Shown: piece after piece, positions 1-8,330 of the stretch
How the letters are laid out: each line of letters begins with the position of its first letter
Numbering within the stretch: position 1 is the stretch's first letter
Source: Kitasatospora humi
GTDB taxonomy: Bacteria; Actinomycetota; Actinomycetes; Streptomycetales; Streptomycetaceae
Length of the DNA stretch: 64,000 bases
Assembly (NCBI RefSeq): GCF_020907985.1
Contig: NZ_JAJJPA010000020.1
Coordinates: 62,001 to 126,000, forward strand
Direction: 5' to 3'
Notes under the pieces: generated by a model
Database searches by the model: none
What the model saw: the letters and a program-made list of their open reading frames with translations, nothing else
Told to the model about the DNA's origin: nothing
Translations under genes and position numbers: made by a program

Positions 1-191
1 ATTCCCACCCCCGGTCACCGGGGATTTCCTGGCGCCCCAGGAGTCGCAACGGATATCCATTGTTCCGCCATTTTCCGGTCAACTGACAGTCATGAAATGG
101 TTGATACTCATGTCAGCATGGCCTGGACGGCGGATAGGCTTCCGAGAACGCGCCGGCAGCACGAGCGAGCGGGAAATGCCTCCGGGTACGC

Positions 192-239
192 CGAAGGGGC
201 CGTCCCGGACCCGGCGGAGTCCAGGGGACGGCCCCTTCG
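192..239. terminator. Terminator hairpin downstream of bldC
   Basis: A perfect 15-bp stem (192-206 with 225-239) encloses an 18-base loop just after the bldC frame on the minus strand. It is the expected intrinsic terminator for that gene. Bases 1-191 hold no frame or repeat that I can support. Confidence 0.75.
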
Positions 240-293
240 ATCAGCTGTGCGCCAACGCGCCGACGGCGGGATGAGCGGCCCGCCGCGCGGCCG

Positions 294-500
294 TCAGGCC
301 TCGGTGCGCTGAGCCGGAATCCCGGCCAGCAGTGCCCGCACCTCCGCCTACCGGTAGCGGCGGTGGCCGCCGAGCGTGCGGATGGACGTGAGCTTGCCCG
401 CCTTGGCCCACCGGGTCACCGTCTTGGGGTCCACGCGGAACATGGTGGCGACCTCTGCCGGTGTCAGCAGGGGCTCTGCGTCAGGGGTACGAGCGGTCAT
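294..500 (-). pseudogene. bldC: BldC, MerR-like developmental regulator, interrupted by an in-frame TAG
   Basis: The frame from ATG at 500 to TGA at 294 encodes a 68-residue protein that I recognise as BldC, a small winged-helix DNA-binding protein that holds back sporulation genes in streptomycetes. A GAGGAGG ribosome site lies 6 bases upstream. Helix-turn-helix (about residues 12-35) and the GGHRRY wing (44-49) are intact. Codon 51, which is glutamate in the BldC I know, reads TAG (348-350), after which the expected C-terminus continues in frame to the normal stop. As written, only 50 residues would be made, losing the last helix. The remainder is not degraded, so the change is either very recent or an error in the sequence. 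Upstream and downstream neighbours match the S. coelicolor bldC locus. Confidence 0.9.
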
Positions 501-515
501 GAGCGGCCTCCTCGG

Positions 516-537
516 AGAACCGAACCAGGGCGGTTCT
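516..537. promoter_or_regulatory. Inverted repeat in the bldC leader
   Basis: AGAACCG (516-522) and CGGTTCT (531-537) form a perfect 7-bp inverted repeat with an 8-base spacer, 16-37 bases before the bldC start. It could be an operator or an RNA hairpin in the leader. The regulator is unknown. Confidence 0.4.
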
Positions 538-594
538 ATCCTTCAAATTCTGCACCTTGGCCCGCGATGCCCGAAATGGCACGGGCGGACCGAG

Positions 595-760
595 TCGGTT
601 ATAGGACGAACGGCTTGTCCTGGTGTCTACAACTACACCATCCGTCCAGCCCCATCGACCAAACCGCCAAAATTGGCCCCTCACGGGTTCAAGAGCGACG
701 GAAGGCGATGGACCATCCCATAACGGACAGTCACTGAAGAGCGACATTCGGTTATGGGAC
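595..760. promoter_or_regulatory. Repeated TCGGTTATRGGA motif upstream of bldC
   Basis: The 607-base gap between bldC and the next gene (501-1107) carries no convincing gene. It contains TCGGTTATAGGAC at 595-607, an inverted version at 715-726 and TCGGTTATGGGAC at 748-760; the last two form an inverted repeat (TCCCATAAC 716-724, GTTATGGGA 751-759). Such a set suggests a regulator-binding region for the bldC promoter. The rest of the gap is comparatively AT-rich near 840-920 and pyrimidine-rich near 1040-1100. Confidence 0.45.
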
Positions 761-921
761 TCCCAGACCTATCGTTTCCCCCCAAAGGGCACATCGACCC
801 CGGATCCACCCAAAAGTGGGCAGGGATGATGAGACTTGGGTGGCTTGTCCCATTTTTACCGTTACCCATGAGTTCGCGTCAACAGTGAGTAGTGTCACGT
901 TAATGGAGTATTGACCGGAAC

Positions 922-946
922 CGGGACCTTGGTCCCAAGGGTCCCG
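922..946. terminator. Hairpin, probable terminator of the 1108-2025 gene
   Basis: CGGGACC (922-928) pairs with GGTCCCG (940-946), and TTGG with CCAA extends the stem around one bulged base. It lies about 160 bases beyond the stop of the minus-strand gene. It is a plausible terminator; it also lies within the long bldC upstream gap. Confidence 0.45.
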
Positions 947-1107
947 AACACTTTTCCTACCCAGCGGACACACCGGCATCACCAGCCGCCTCCCCCGCTC
1001 TCACGCCCGGCCCCGGCCGGGCGGCCCGCGCGCTCCCCGCGCCCGTCCCCCGCGCTGACTCCCCCGTTGACCCCCCGTCAGCCCCCTGCTGCCGACCCGA
1101 GCCCCCG

Positions 1108-2025
1108 TCAGTTGGCCTGACGCAGCGCCTGCACCCGGCGCCAGCGCTCGGTGACCGTCTCGTAGACCTGTGCCGCGGTGTCGGCGTCCCCCGCCCGCAG
1201 CGCCGCCAAGCCATCGGCCAGCTCACCGGCCGACTGGTCCGCCGCCAGCGTCTGCTCCCCCATCACGTGCACCAGCCCCCCGTAGTCCAGTTCCACCAGT
1301 GAGCGCGGATGGAACTCCTCCAGCCAGCGACCCACCTCCTCGGCGCCCTCCGCCAGCGAGGTGCCGCTCAACTGCTCGCGCAGCACCCGGTAGCCGCGTG
1401 CCACCCGGCGGCGGGCCTGCGCCATGGTCGTCAGGTAGAACAACGCCGCCGGCTCCGCGCCCCCGCCCTCCCCGTGCCCGCCGGCGGGCACGTACCGCCG
1501 GTCCTCCGGCCCGAACGGCAGGAACCAGCGGACCGGCACCTCCCAGCGGCTGGTCAGGATCCACGGCCGGGCGTCCGGGTGCGCCGAGCGCCAGCGCGCC
1601 TGTGCGGCCAGCGCCTGCTCCCGCACCGTCCGCGGCAGCACGGTCTCCAGCAGTGTCACCGGCAGCGAGTCCCGCAGCTCCTCCAGCGCCTGCCAACTGC
1701 GCAGCCGGGTGGTCCACGGGCAGACGTAGGCGACCGCGTCGACCACCCGCACGAAGGCGCCCTCGTTCTCCCACCCGGCGTCGTCGGGGGACGGCGCGGC
1801 GCACTGGGGACGGGGCAGCAGCTCGGCGAGCGCCTCCCGTTGTGCTTCGAGCGCCGCCCGCGCCACCGGCTGGTCGGCCGAGGCCGCGTCAGGCCCGCGG
1901 TCGGCCAGCTCGGCCTGCCAGCGGGCCCGGTCCGGCTCGGGCAGTGCCGCGAGGGGCTCGTACACCCGCAGGTGGGCGGCGTAGGGCGGCAGCACGGAGG
2001 TGCGCACAGCGGTCACGTCCTGCAT
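1108..2025 (-). CDS. Conserved hypothetical protein next to Val/Leu dehydrogenase
   Basis: A 305-residue soluble protein with no signal peptide or membrane segment. I chose ATG at 2025 because the protein from there resembles what I remember of the gene at the same place beside bldC and vdh in other streptomycetes; an upstream start at 2070 would add 15 Arg/Pro-rich residues. It is rich in Ala, Arg, Glu and Trp, with an acidic stretch near the middle, and I recognise no catalytic motif or named domain. It is divergent from the dehydrogenase gene (170-base gap), so the two promoters lie back to back. Function unknown. Confidence 0.75.
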   Translation of the reverse strand: MQDVTAVRTSVLPPYAAHLRVYEPLAALPEPDRARWQAELADRGPDAASADQPVARAALEAQREALAELLPRPQCAAPSPDDAGWENEGAFVRVVDAVAYVCPWTTRLRSWQALEELRDSLPVTLLETVLPRTVREQALAAQARWRSAHPDARPWILTSRWEVPVRWFLPFGPEDRRYVPAGGHGEGGGAEPAALFYLTTMAQARRRVARGYRVLREQLSGTSLAEGAEEVGRWLEEFHPRSLVELDYGGLVHVMGEQTLAADQSAGELADGLAALRAGDADTAAQVYETVTERWRRVQALRQAN

Positions 2026-2195
2026 CGTCGCACGGGCCACCGACCGAGCGGGAGGTACCGGGCGATGCAAATCCGGCCGATCCGGGCGCCGTTCGACGCC
2101 GTCCGGGGGGATCGCCGCGGAGCCCCCGCAGACTAGGCTTCGCGCTAGATGGCCCGTACCACAGCAGCGGGCCCGCAGATACTGGAGTCACCACA

Positions 2196-3371
2196 GTGAC
2201 CGACGTACGCACCGAGTCCGCGACGCACCCCGCACCAGGCGTGCTCAGCCGGATCTTCCGTACTGAACAGGACGGCACCCCGGGCGACGGGCACGAGCAG
2301 GTCGTGCTCTGCCACGACCGGACGTCCGGCCTCAAGGCGATCATCGCCATCCACTCGACCGCCCTGGGCCCGGCCCTCGGCGGCACCCGGTTCCACCAGT
2401 ACGACTCCGAGGAGGAGGCGCTGGAGGACGCGCTGCGGCTGTCCCGCGGGATGAGCTACAAGAACGCGCTGGCCGGGCTCGACCTGGGCGGCGGCAAGGC
2501 CGTGATCATCGGCAACCCGACGGCCAAGGCGGAGGGCGGCGACAAGTCCGAGGCCCTGCTGCGCGCCTACGGCCGCTTCGTGCAGTCGCTGGACGGCCGC
2601 TACATCACCGCCTGCGACGTGGGCACCTACGTCCAGGACATGGATGTGGTCGCGCGCGAGTGCGACTACGTCACCGGCCGCTCCCCCGAGCACGGCGGCG
2701 CCGGCGACTCCTCGGTGCTGACGTCGTACGGCGTCTTCCAGGGCATGCGCGCCTCCGCCCAGGCCCGCTGGGGCCAGCCGACGCTGCGCGGCAAGCGGGT
2801 CGGCGTGGCCGGCGTCGGCAAGGTCGGCCACTACCTGGTCGGCCACCTGGTCGCCGACGGCGCCACCGTGGTGATCACCGACGTCTCCGAGGCCGCCGTC
2901 AACCGGGTCCGGGCCGCCCACCCCGACGTCGAGGTGGTCGCCGACACCAAGGCGCTCCTCGGCGCCGGGCTGGACGTCTACGCCCCGTGCGCCCTGGGCG
3001 GCGCGCTCGACGACGACACGGTGGCCCAGCTGACCGCGGCCGGCACCTCGATCATCTGCGGCGCGGCCAACAACCAGCTGGCCCACCCGGGTGTGGAGAA
3101 GGACCTCGCCGACCGCGGCATCCTCTACGCGCCCGACTACCTGGTGAACTCCGGCGGGGTGATCCAGGTGGCCGACGAGATCGACGGCTTCAACTTCGAG
3201 CGCGCCAAGAACAAGGCGACCAAGATCTTCGACACCACCCTGGAGATCTTCACCCGGGCCGCCGCCGACGGCGTGCCCCCGGCGGTCGCCGCCGACCGGC
3301 TGGCCGAACGCCGGATGCGCGAGATCAGCGCGCTGCGCACGATCCTGCTGCCGGGCGCGCGCAAGGGCTGA
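2196..3371 (+). CDS. vdh: Valine/leucine dehydrogenase (Glu/Leu/Phe/Val dehydrogenase family)
   Basis: NAD-dependent oxidative deamination of branched-chain amino acids to 2-oxo acids, which feeds branched fatty acid and polyketide precursors. The GTG start at 2196 gives 391 residues, a little longer than typical streptomycete Vdh (about 364) because of an extra N-terminal stretch. The family's substrate-binding and catalytic lysines are visible at K89 (SYKN) and K101 (GGGKAVI), and a glycine-rich nucleotide site (GVAGVGKVG) lies near residue 205. The C-terminal half with the GAANNQLAHP stretch is complete. Its place between the 305-residue gene and the DUF3073 gene matches S. coelicolor vdh. 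Substrate preference (Val or Leu) cannot be decided from sequence. Confidence 0.93.
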   Translation: MTDVRTESATHPAPGVLSRIFRTEQDGTPGDGHEQVVLCHDRTSGLKAIIAIHSTALGPALGGTRFHQYDSEEEALEDALRLSRGMSYKNALAGLDLGGGKAVIIGNPTAKAEGGDKSEALLRAYGRFVQSLDGRYITACDVGTYVQDMDVVARECDYVTGRSPEHGGAGDSSVLTSYGVFQGMRASAQARWGQPTLRGKRVGVAGVGKVGHYLVGHLVADGATVVITDVSEAAVNRVRAAHPDVEVVADTKALLGAGLDVYAPCALGGALDDDTVAQLTAAGTSIICGAANNQLAHPGVEKDLADRGILYAPDYLVNSGGVIQVADEIDGFNFERAKNKATKIFDTTLEIFTRAAADGVPPAVAADRLAERRMREISALRTILLPGARKG

Positions 3372-3717
3372 CGCTCCGTGACCGGCTCCGGATCACAATG
3401 TGGACCCGGATTCCCGCTTGTCCCCCGATCGGGCGCCGTCGAGGCCTCCGTCGGGGGATAATCGGTGCCGGAACAACTGACCCGATCCGCCCGCCGGGAC
3501 CCTCGGGATGGCCCGGAATTCCCCGTCCGACCGGGAGCGTCCTGGTCCCGGGGAGCGACAGTGCGCGCCACGTCACACTGACGACGTACCGTCCGAGGGC
3601 GGAAACAGGTACCGTTGATGCTCCAAGGGACGGTTTCCCGATTCGGGCAAGCCGTTCCCGATCATGAACACGTGTCAGACTCGGGGCCGTGAGCCCCATC
3701 GTTGAGGGGGTCGACCC
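3372..3717. other. Non-coding gap between vdh and the DUF3073 gene
   Basis: 346 bases without a supportable frame. It should carry the vdh terminator and the promoter of the DUF3073 gene. I see only a short GGGGC/GCCCC inverted repeat (3683-3687, 3693-3697) just before that gene's ribosome site, and no clear promoter elements. Confidence 0.4.
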
Positions 3718-3966
3718 ATGGGGCGCGGCCGGGCCAAGGCCAAGCAGACGAAGGTCGCCCGCGAGCTGAAGTACAACAGCGGCGGCTTCGACGCTAACCG
3801 TCTGTCCAGCGAGCTGGGCGTTACACCCGTTCGTCCGGTCAACCCTGAGCCGGTTGACGACGACGAGGACGACGACCCCTACGCCGCGTACGCGGACTAC
3901 TACAACGACGACGAGGACGAGGACGAGGCCGAAGCCGGCCACCACCCGTCCCGCCGCCGCGCCTGA
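3718..3966 (+). CDS. DUF3073 family protein
   Basis: An 82-residue actinobacterial protein of unknown function. The N-terminus is basic and strongly conserved in the family (MGRGRAKAKQTKVARELKY), followed by a short middle part and an extremely acidic tail rich in Asp/Glu and Tyr (residues 42-70), ending in basic residues. The bipolar charge suggests a nucleic-acid or ribosome-associated role, but this is only an inference. A GAGGGGG ribosome site precedes the ATG. The position between vdh and purM is conserved in S. coelicolor. Confidence 0.9.
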   Translation: MGRGRAKAKQTKVARELKYNSGGFDANRLSSELGVTPVRPVNPEPVDDDEDDDPYAAYADYYNDDEDEDEAEAGHHPSRRRA

Positions 3967-4186
3967 ATCAACGCCCTGACCGGTCCGAGCGCCTGAGCGC
4001 CGGGCCGGTTTTCGGCGTGCCCGGGCACACAGCACGCGGCACCAGGACCCGGCAGCAGCAGCCGGGCAGCAGCACCCGGGGCACCACACCGCACCACCGG
4101 GGCACCACACCGCACCCCCGGGCGCCATGCACGTCGACCGCGGCTCCACCCCGGCACCACCCGGGCTCCACCCGGCCCCGAAACGG

Positions 4187-4214
4187 CGGACGGGCCCCCG
4201 AAGGGACCCGTCCG
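4187..4214. terminator. Terminator downstream of purM
   Basis: CGGACGGG-CCC (4187-4199) pairs with GGGACCCGTCCG (4203-4214), a near-perfect GC stem with a very short loop, about 40 bases past the purM stop on the minus strand. Bases 4020-4160 before it hold a degenerate GGCACCACACCGCA-type low-complexity tract. Confidence 0.6.
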
Positions 4215-4255
4215 ACCGGCCGGCGCAGTCCGCGCCGCTCACTTCCCGCAGTCGC

Positions 4256-5332
4256 TCACTTCGCGTAGTCGCCGTAGAGCGCGGCACCCTCGTGGTGCTC
4301 GGCCCCGCGGTCCACGATGTCACCGAGCAGCCAGGCCTCGACGCCGCGGTCCTCCAGGATCGACAGCACCACGTCGACCGACTGCGGCGGCACCACGGCC
4401 ACCATGCCGATGCCCATGTTGAGGGTCTTCTCGATCTCCGGGGTCTGCATCCGGCCGACCTCGGCGACGGTCTGGAAGACCGGCAGCGGGGTCCAGGTGC
4501 CGCGGTCCAGCCGGGCGTGCAGGTGGTCCGGGATCACCCGGGCCAGGTTGGCGGCCAGGCCACCGCCGGTGACGTGCGAGAAGGCGTGGACCTCGGTGGC
4601 CCGGGTGAGCGCCAGGCAGTCCAGCGAGTAGATCCGGGTGGGCTCCAGCAGCTCCTCGCCGAGGGTGCGGCCGAACTCCGGCACCTCACGGTCGAGCGCC
4701 CAGCCGGCCTGGTTCAGCAGCACGTGGCGGACCAGCGAGTAGCCGTTGGAGTGCAGGCCGGAGGCGGCCATCGCGATCACCACGTCGCCGGCCCGGACCC
4801 GGTCGGCGCCCAGCAGCTGGTCGGCCTCGACCACGCCGGTGCCGGCGCCGGCCACGTCGTACTCGTCCGGGCCGAGCAGGCCCGGGTGCTCGGCGGTCTC
4901 GCCGCCGACCAGCGCACAGCCGGCCAGCACGCAGCCCTCGGCGATGCCCTTGACGATCTGGGCGACCCGCTCGGGGTGCACCTTGCCGACGCAGATGTAG
5001 TCGGTCATGAAGAGCGGCTCGGCGCCGCAGACCACCAGGTCGTCGACGACCATGCCGACCAGGTCGTGGCCGATGGTGTCGTGCTTGTCCATGGCGGCGG
5101 CCAGCGCCACCTTGGTGCCGACCCCGTCGGTGGCGGAGGCCAGCAGCGGGCGCTCGTAGCGCTTGAGGGCGGAGATGTCGAAGAGGCCGGCGAACCCGCC
5201 GAGACCGCCGACCACCTCGGGGCGGTTGGTCTTCTTCACCCACTGCTTCATGAGCTCGACGGCGCGGTCGCCCGCCTCGATGTCGACGCCGGCGGCGGCG
5301 TAGGTGGCGCCGCTCTCGTTGCTGCTGGTCAC
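4256..5332 (-). CDS. purM: Phosphoribosylformylglycinamidine cyclo-ligase (AIR synthetase)
   Basis: Fifth step of purine synthesis: ATP-dependent closure of FGAM to aminoimidazole ribonucleotide in the cytoplasm. The GTG at 5332 gives 358 residues, the usual length. The N-terminal YAAAGVDIEAGDRAVELMK, the GVGTK loop, the HDLVGMVVDDLVVCGAEPLF region and GGETAE are all typical PurM motifs and appear in the right order. It follows purF on the same strand after 74 bases with a strong hairpin in between, so the two are probably cotranscribed but unequally expressed. Confidence 0.97.
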   Translation of the reverse strand: MTSSNESGATYAAAGVDIEAGDRAVELMKQWVKKTNRPEVVGGLGGFAGLFDISALKRYERPLLASATDGVGTKVALAAAMDKHDTIGHDLVGMVVDDLVVCGAEPLFMTDYICVGKVHPERVAQIVKGIAEGCVLAGCALVGGETAEHPGLLGPDEYDVAGAGTGVVEADQLLGADRVRAGDVVIAMAASGLHSNGYSLVRHVLLNQAGWALDREVPEFGRTLGEELLEPTRIYSLDCLALTRATEVHAFSHVTGGGLAANLARVIPDHLHARLDRGTWTPLPVFQTVAEVGRMQTPEIEKTLNMGIGMVAVVPPQSVDVVLSILEDRGVEAWLLGDIVDRGAEHHEGAALYGDYAK

Positions 5333-5374
5333 TGCGGTGTGGCCCTTTCGGGTCAAGTGGGGGTTGCCAACGGC

Positions 5375-5400
5375 GGCGGGGCCCCGGTCGGGGCCCCGCC
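5375..5400. promoter_or_regulatory. Intercistronic hairpin between purF and purM
   Basis: Perfect 12-bp GC stem (5375-5386 with 5389-5400) with a 2-base centre, 6 bases after the purF stop. It could be a partial terminator or a stabiliser of purF mRNA; there is no T-rich tail. Confidence 0.6.
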
Positions 5401-5406
5401 TGGGTG

Positions 5407-6987
5407 TTACGGGCGGCGCAGCGCGTCTGCCGCGCCGTGGCCGCCGAGCAGGGACTGCACGCCGTCCAGGTCGGAGCCGGTCGGCTTGCCCCGGGTGGCG
5501 GGCGGCTGCTGGCTGCCGGCGATCTCCGCTTCCAGCAGCAGCTTGCCGAGCAGCGCCGGGTCCGGCAGCTCCATCGGGTACTCGCCGTCGAAGCAGGCCC
5601 GGCAGAGCTTGTCCTTGGGCTGCTTGGTGGCCTCGATCATGCCGTCGATCGAGATGTAGGCGAGCGAGTCGGCGCCCAGGGTGCGGCCGATCTCCTCGAC
5701 CGACATCCCGTTGGCGATCAGCTCGGCCCGGGTGGCGAAGTCGATGCCGAAGAAGCACGGCCACTTCACCGGCGGCGAGGAGATCCGGATGTGCACCTCG
5801 GCCGCACCGGCCTCGCGCAGCATCCGCACCAGGGCGCGCTGGGTGTTGCCGCGGACGATCGAGTCGTCGACCACGACCAGCCGCTTGCCGGCGATCACCT
5901 CGCGCAGCGGGTTGAGCTTGAGCCGGATGCCGAGCTGGCGGATGGTCTGGCTGGGCTGGATGAAGGTGCGGCCGACGTAGGCGTTCTTCACCAGGCCGGC
6001 GCCGAACGGGATGCCGCTGGCCTCCGCGTAACCGATCGCGGCGGGGGTGCCGGACTCGGGGGTGGCTATCACCAGGTCGGCCTCGACGGGCGCCTCGGCA
6101 GCCAGCCTGCGGCCCATCTCCACCCGGGAGAGGTAGACGTTGCGCCCGGCGATCGAGGTGTCGGGGCGGGCCAGGTAGACGTACTCGAAGACGCAGCCCT
6201 TGGGCTTGGCCTCGGCGAACCGGGAGGTGCGCAGGCCGTTCTCGTCGACGGCGATCAGCTCGCCCGGCTCCACCTCGCGGATGAAGGAGGCGCCGACGAT
6301 GTCCAGGGCCGAGGTCTCGGACGCGACCACCCAGCCGCGCTCCAGCCGGCCGAGCACCAGCGGGCGGATGCCCTGCGGGTCGCGGGCCGCGTAGAGCGTG
6401 TGCTCGTCCATGAAGACCAGCGAGAAGGCGCCGCGGACCTCGGGGAGGATCGTGCGGGCGGTCTCCTCGATGGACAGGTCGGGGTGGCCGGCCAGCAGGG
6501 CCGTGAGCAGGTCGGTGTCGTTGGTCGCGGCGGTGCGGCCGGACCGGGAGACGTGCTCCTCGCCGGGCAGCTCGGCGACCATCGCCGCGAGTTCGGCGGT
6601 GTTGACCAGGTTTCCGTTGTGACCGAGCGCCAGCGAACCGTGCGCGGTCGCCCGGAAGGTCGGCTGGGCGTTCTCCCAGACCGAGGACCCGGTGGTCGAG
6701 TAGCGGGCATGTCCGACGGCGATATGACCGTGCAACGACCCCAGGGAGGCCTCGTCGAAGACCTGGGACACCAGGCCCATGTCCTTGAAGACGAGAATCT
6801 GGGAGCCATTGCTCACTGCGATGCCCGCGGATTCCTGTCCGCGGTGCTGCAGGGCATAGAGGCCGAAGTACGTGAGCTTGGCGACCTCCTCGCCGGGAGC
6901 CCAGACCCCGAAGACGCCGCAAGCGTCCTGAGGGCCTTTCTCGCCGGGAAGGAGATCGTGGTTGAGTCTTCCGTCACCACGTGGCAC
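5407..6987 (-). CDS. purF: Amidophosphoribosyltransferase
   Basis: First committed step of purine synthesis: PRPP and glutamine to phosphoribosylamine. The GTG at 6987 gives 526 residues and an N-terminus (PRGDGRLNHDLLPGEKG) like that of other streptomycete PurF proteins; longer starts would add unrelated sequence. Cys23 of ACGVFG becomes the N-terminal nucleophile after propeptide removal. The class II glutaminase domain is followed by a phosphoribosyltransferase domain with the PRPP motif VVVDDSIVRGNT near residue 370. purM follows downstream. Confidence 0.97.
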   Translation of the reverse strand: MPRGDGRLNHDLLPGEKGPQDACGVFGVWAPGEEVAKLTYFGLYALQHRGQESAGIAVSNGSQILVFKDMGLVSQVFDEASLGSLHGHIAVGHARYSTTGSSVWENAQPTFRATAHGSLALGHNGNLVNTAELAAMVAELPGEEHVSRSGRTAATNDTDLLTALLAGHPDLSIEETARTILPEVRGAFSLVFMDEHTLYAARDPQGIRPLVLGRLERGWVVASETSALDIVGASFIREVEPGELIAVDENGLRTSRFAEAKPKGCVFEYVYLARPDTSIAGRNVYLSRVEMGRRLAAEAPVEADLVIATPESGTPAAIGYAEASGIPFGAGLVKNAYVGRTFIQPSQTIRQLGIRLKLNPLREVIAGKRLVVVDDSIVRGNTQRALVRMLREAGAAEVHIRISSPPVKWPCFFGIDFATRAELIANGMSVEEIGRTLGADSLAYISIDGMIEATKQPKDKLCRACFDGEYPMELPDPALLGKLLLEAEIAGSQQPPATRGKPTGSDLDGVQSLLGGHGAADALRRP

Positions 6988-7167
6988 GCCTTCGAGTCTA
7001 GGGCAGCAGACCCCGGTGTCGGCCGCCGGGAGCGGCCTGGAACTGGCCCTTTGACGCACGACGCGCGTAGACCGAACCCCTTACCACAGCGCTAGGGCAG
7101 GCAGGGCGCGGACCGGGGTGTTCACGGTGACCTCGCTCACGTCGGGCCGCGGCACGCGGGCGGGCGG

Positions 7168-7322
7168 CACAACGGGTTGCGGCACGCCGGGCGGGCGGCA
7201 CAACGGGTCGCGGCACGGCGGGCAGTCGGCACAGGGGGTTGCGGCACGCCGGGCGGGCGGCACAACGGGTCGCGGCACGGCGGGCAGTCGGCACAGGGGG
7301 TTGCGGCACGGCGGGCGGTCGG
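7168..7322. repeat. Tandem array of a 31-base unit
   Basis: Five consecutive 31-base units start at 7168, 7199, 7230, 7261 and 7292, all of the form CACA-CGGG-GCGGCACG-CGGGC-GG; alternate copies are nearly identical, giving a 62-base higher period. Shortened copies continue to about 7370. The unit length is not a multiple of three and no frame is favoured, so the 383-base gap between purF and the next gene appears non-coding. There are no spacers between units, so it is not a CRISPR. Confidence 0.85.
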
Positions 7323-7370
7323 CACAGCGGGCGGGCGGTCGGCACAGCGGGCGGGCGGCACGCCCGGCGG

Positions 7371-8204
7371 TCAGCCCGTGGGCAGCACCAGGTGCCAGGC
7401 GGCCGGGTGCGCGGTCCAGGTGCGGGCCGGCACCGGGCCCGCCGGGCAGCCGTCCGCCTCGTAGCCGAAGTCGGGGCCCGCCACCGTGATCCGCGACGCC
7501 CGCACCCGCAGCAGGGTGCGGCGCGCCCCGGCGGCGCGCACCACCACCTCCGCCGCCTCGGCCCCCGCCGGCAGCCGCAGCGCGACCAGTCGCGGCGGGC
7601 GGCCGGCTCCGCCGAGCTCGCGGCCGTCCGCCTCGATCCGCAGCTGCTCCCCCGCCTGGGCCACCTGCTCAGCCGCAATCAGTTTCGCCCAGAGCGAACG
7701 CCAACCACCCGGACGGACCTGTCGCCGCCCGGGAATCCGCACCTCGCCGAGCACCACCCCGTCGCCGTCGTCCAGCAGCAGGCCGAGCTGCCGCGGCACC
7801 CCAGCGAGCACCGCGCGGGCCGCCGCCACCGGCTCCACCGGCACCCCGAGCGAGCGGGCCAGCGCGACTTCGCGCCCGCCCCCCACCGGCACCACGGCGA
7901 CCGGCCCCGCCGCCAACTCCCCGTGCCGGTGCAGCGCCTGGACCACCCGCTGGAGCGCCAGGTCGGAGCCGACCACCACCGGCCGGCGCCGCCCGCGGTG
8001 GGCGAGCACCCGGTCCAGCTCGGTCGCGTTCTCCGGCAGCGCCACCTTCACGTCCGCCCCGCCGCTCAGCACGTCCCGGGCGATCCGCACCGCTTCGCCG
8101 TCGGCCGCCTTGGCCGCCGGGTCGAGCAGCACCAGCAGCGGTGCGGTGCCGGGCGGTCCGGCGGCGTCGGAGGGCTGGGGGGCGGGCGTGGACTGGGACG
8201 ACAC
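7371..8204 (-). CDS. Diacylglycerol/lipid kinase-like protein
   Basis: A 277-residue soluble protein with the layout of the diacylglycerol kinase catalytic family. After a Pro/Ala-rich N-terminus it has LLVLLDPAAKAADG (family position of the N-P-x-x-G strand) and VVVGSDLALQRVVQALH followed by VAVVPVGGGREVALARSLG, resembling the nucleotide-binding GGDGT and GTGND segments in altered form. Because both glycine-rich signatures are degenerate (GSDLA and GGGRE), kinase activity is uncertain. The GTG at 8204 has a GAGGAAGGA ribosome site 6 bases upstream. It is divergent from purA. Confidence 0.7.
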   Translation of the reverse strand: MSSQSTPAPQPSDAAGPPGTAPLLVLLDPAAKAADGEAVRIARDVLSGGADVKVALPENATELDRVLAHRGRRRPVVVGSDLALQRVVQALHRHGELAAGPVAVVPVGGGREVALARSLGVPVEPVAAARAVLAGVPRQLGLLLDDGDGVVLGEVRIPGRRQVRPGGWRSLWAKLIAAEQVAQAGEQLRIEADGRELGGAGRPPRLVALRLPAGAEAAEVVVRAAGARRTLLRVRASRITVAGPDFGYEADGCPAGPVPARTWTAHPAAWHLVLPTG

Positions 8205-8239
8205 GACCGGTCCTTCCTCAGGTAATCTCTCGGTGCAAG

Positions 8240-8267
8240 AGCCCCTTGCGCTATTGCGCCAGGGGCT
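8240..8267 (+). promoter_or_regulatory. Hairpin in the purA leader
   Basis: AGCCCCTTGCGC (8240-8251) pairs with GCGCCAGGGGCT (8256-8267), one mismatch and a TATT loop, followed by TCGTCTAT. It lies 63 bases before the purA start and could act as an attenuator-like element. Confidence 0.5.
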
Positions 8268-8330
8268 TCGTCTATCTCGGGGCAGACTGCGGCCTACGCA
8301 GGATGCCCCAACCGGAAGGGGTGTACGCCT

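Noticed and set aside
348..350. Readthrough or reassigned TAG in bldC
   Set aside because: No evidence of amber suppression in streptomycetes; other genes in the window do not use internal TAG.
1170..2195. N-terminal extension of the Val/Leu dehydrogenase frame to 1170
   Set aside because: The extension is Arg/Pro-rich antisense of the 305-residue gene; the family starts near the GTG at 2196.
4127..7095. Long plus-strand frames opposite purM and purF
   Set aside because: They are antisense shadows produced by high GC and third-position bias; their translations are low-complexity and the minus-strand genes are unmistakable.
7168..7370. CRISPR array
   Set aside because: Repeats of 31 bases are directly adjacent with no unique spacers, and no cas genes are in the window.
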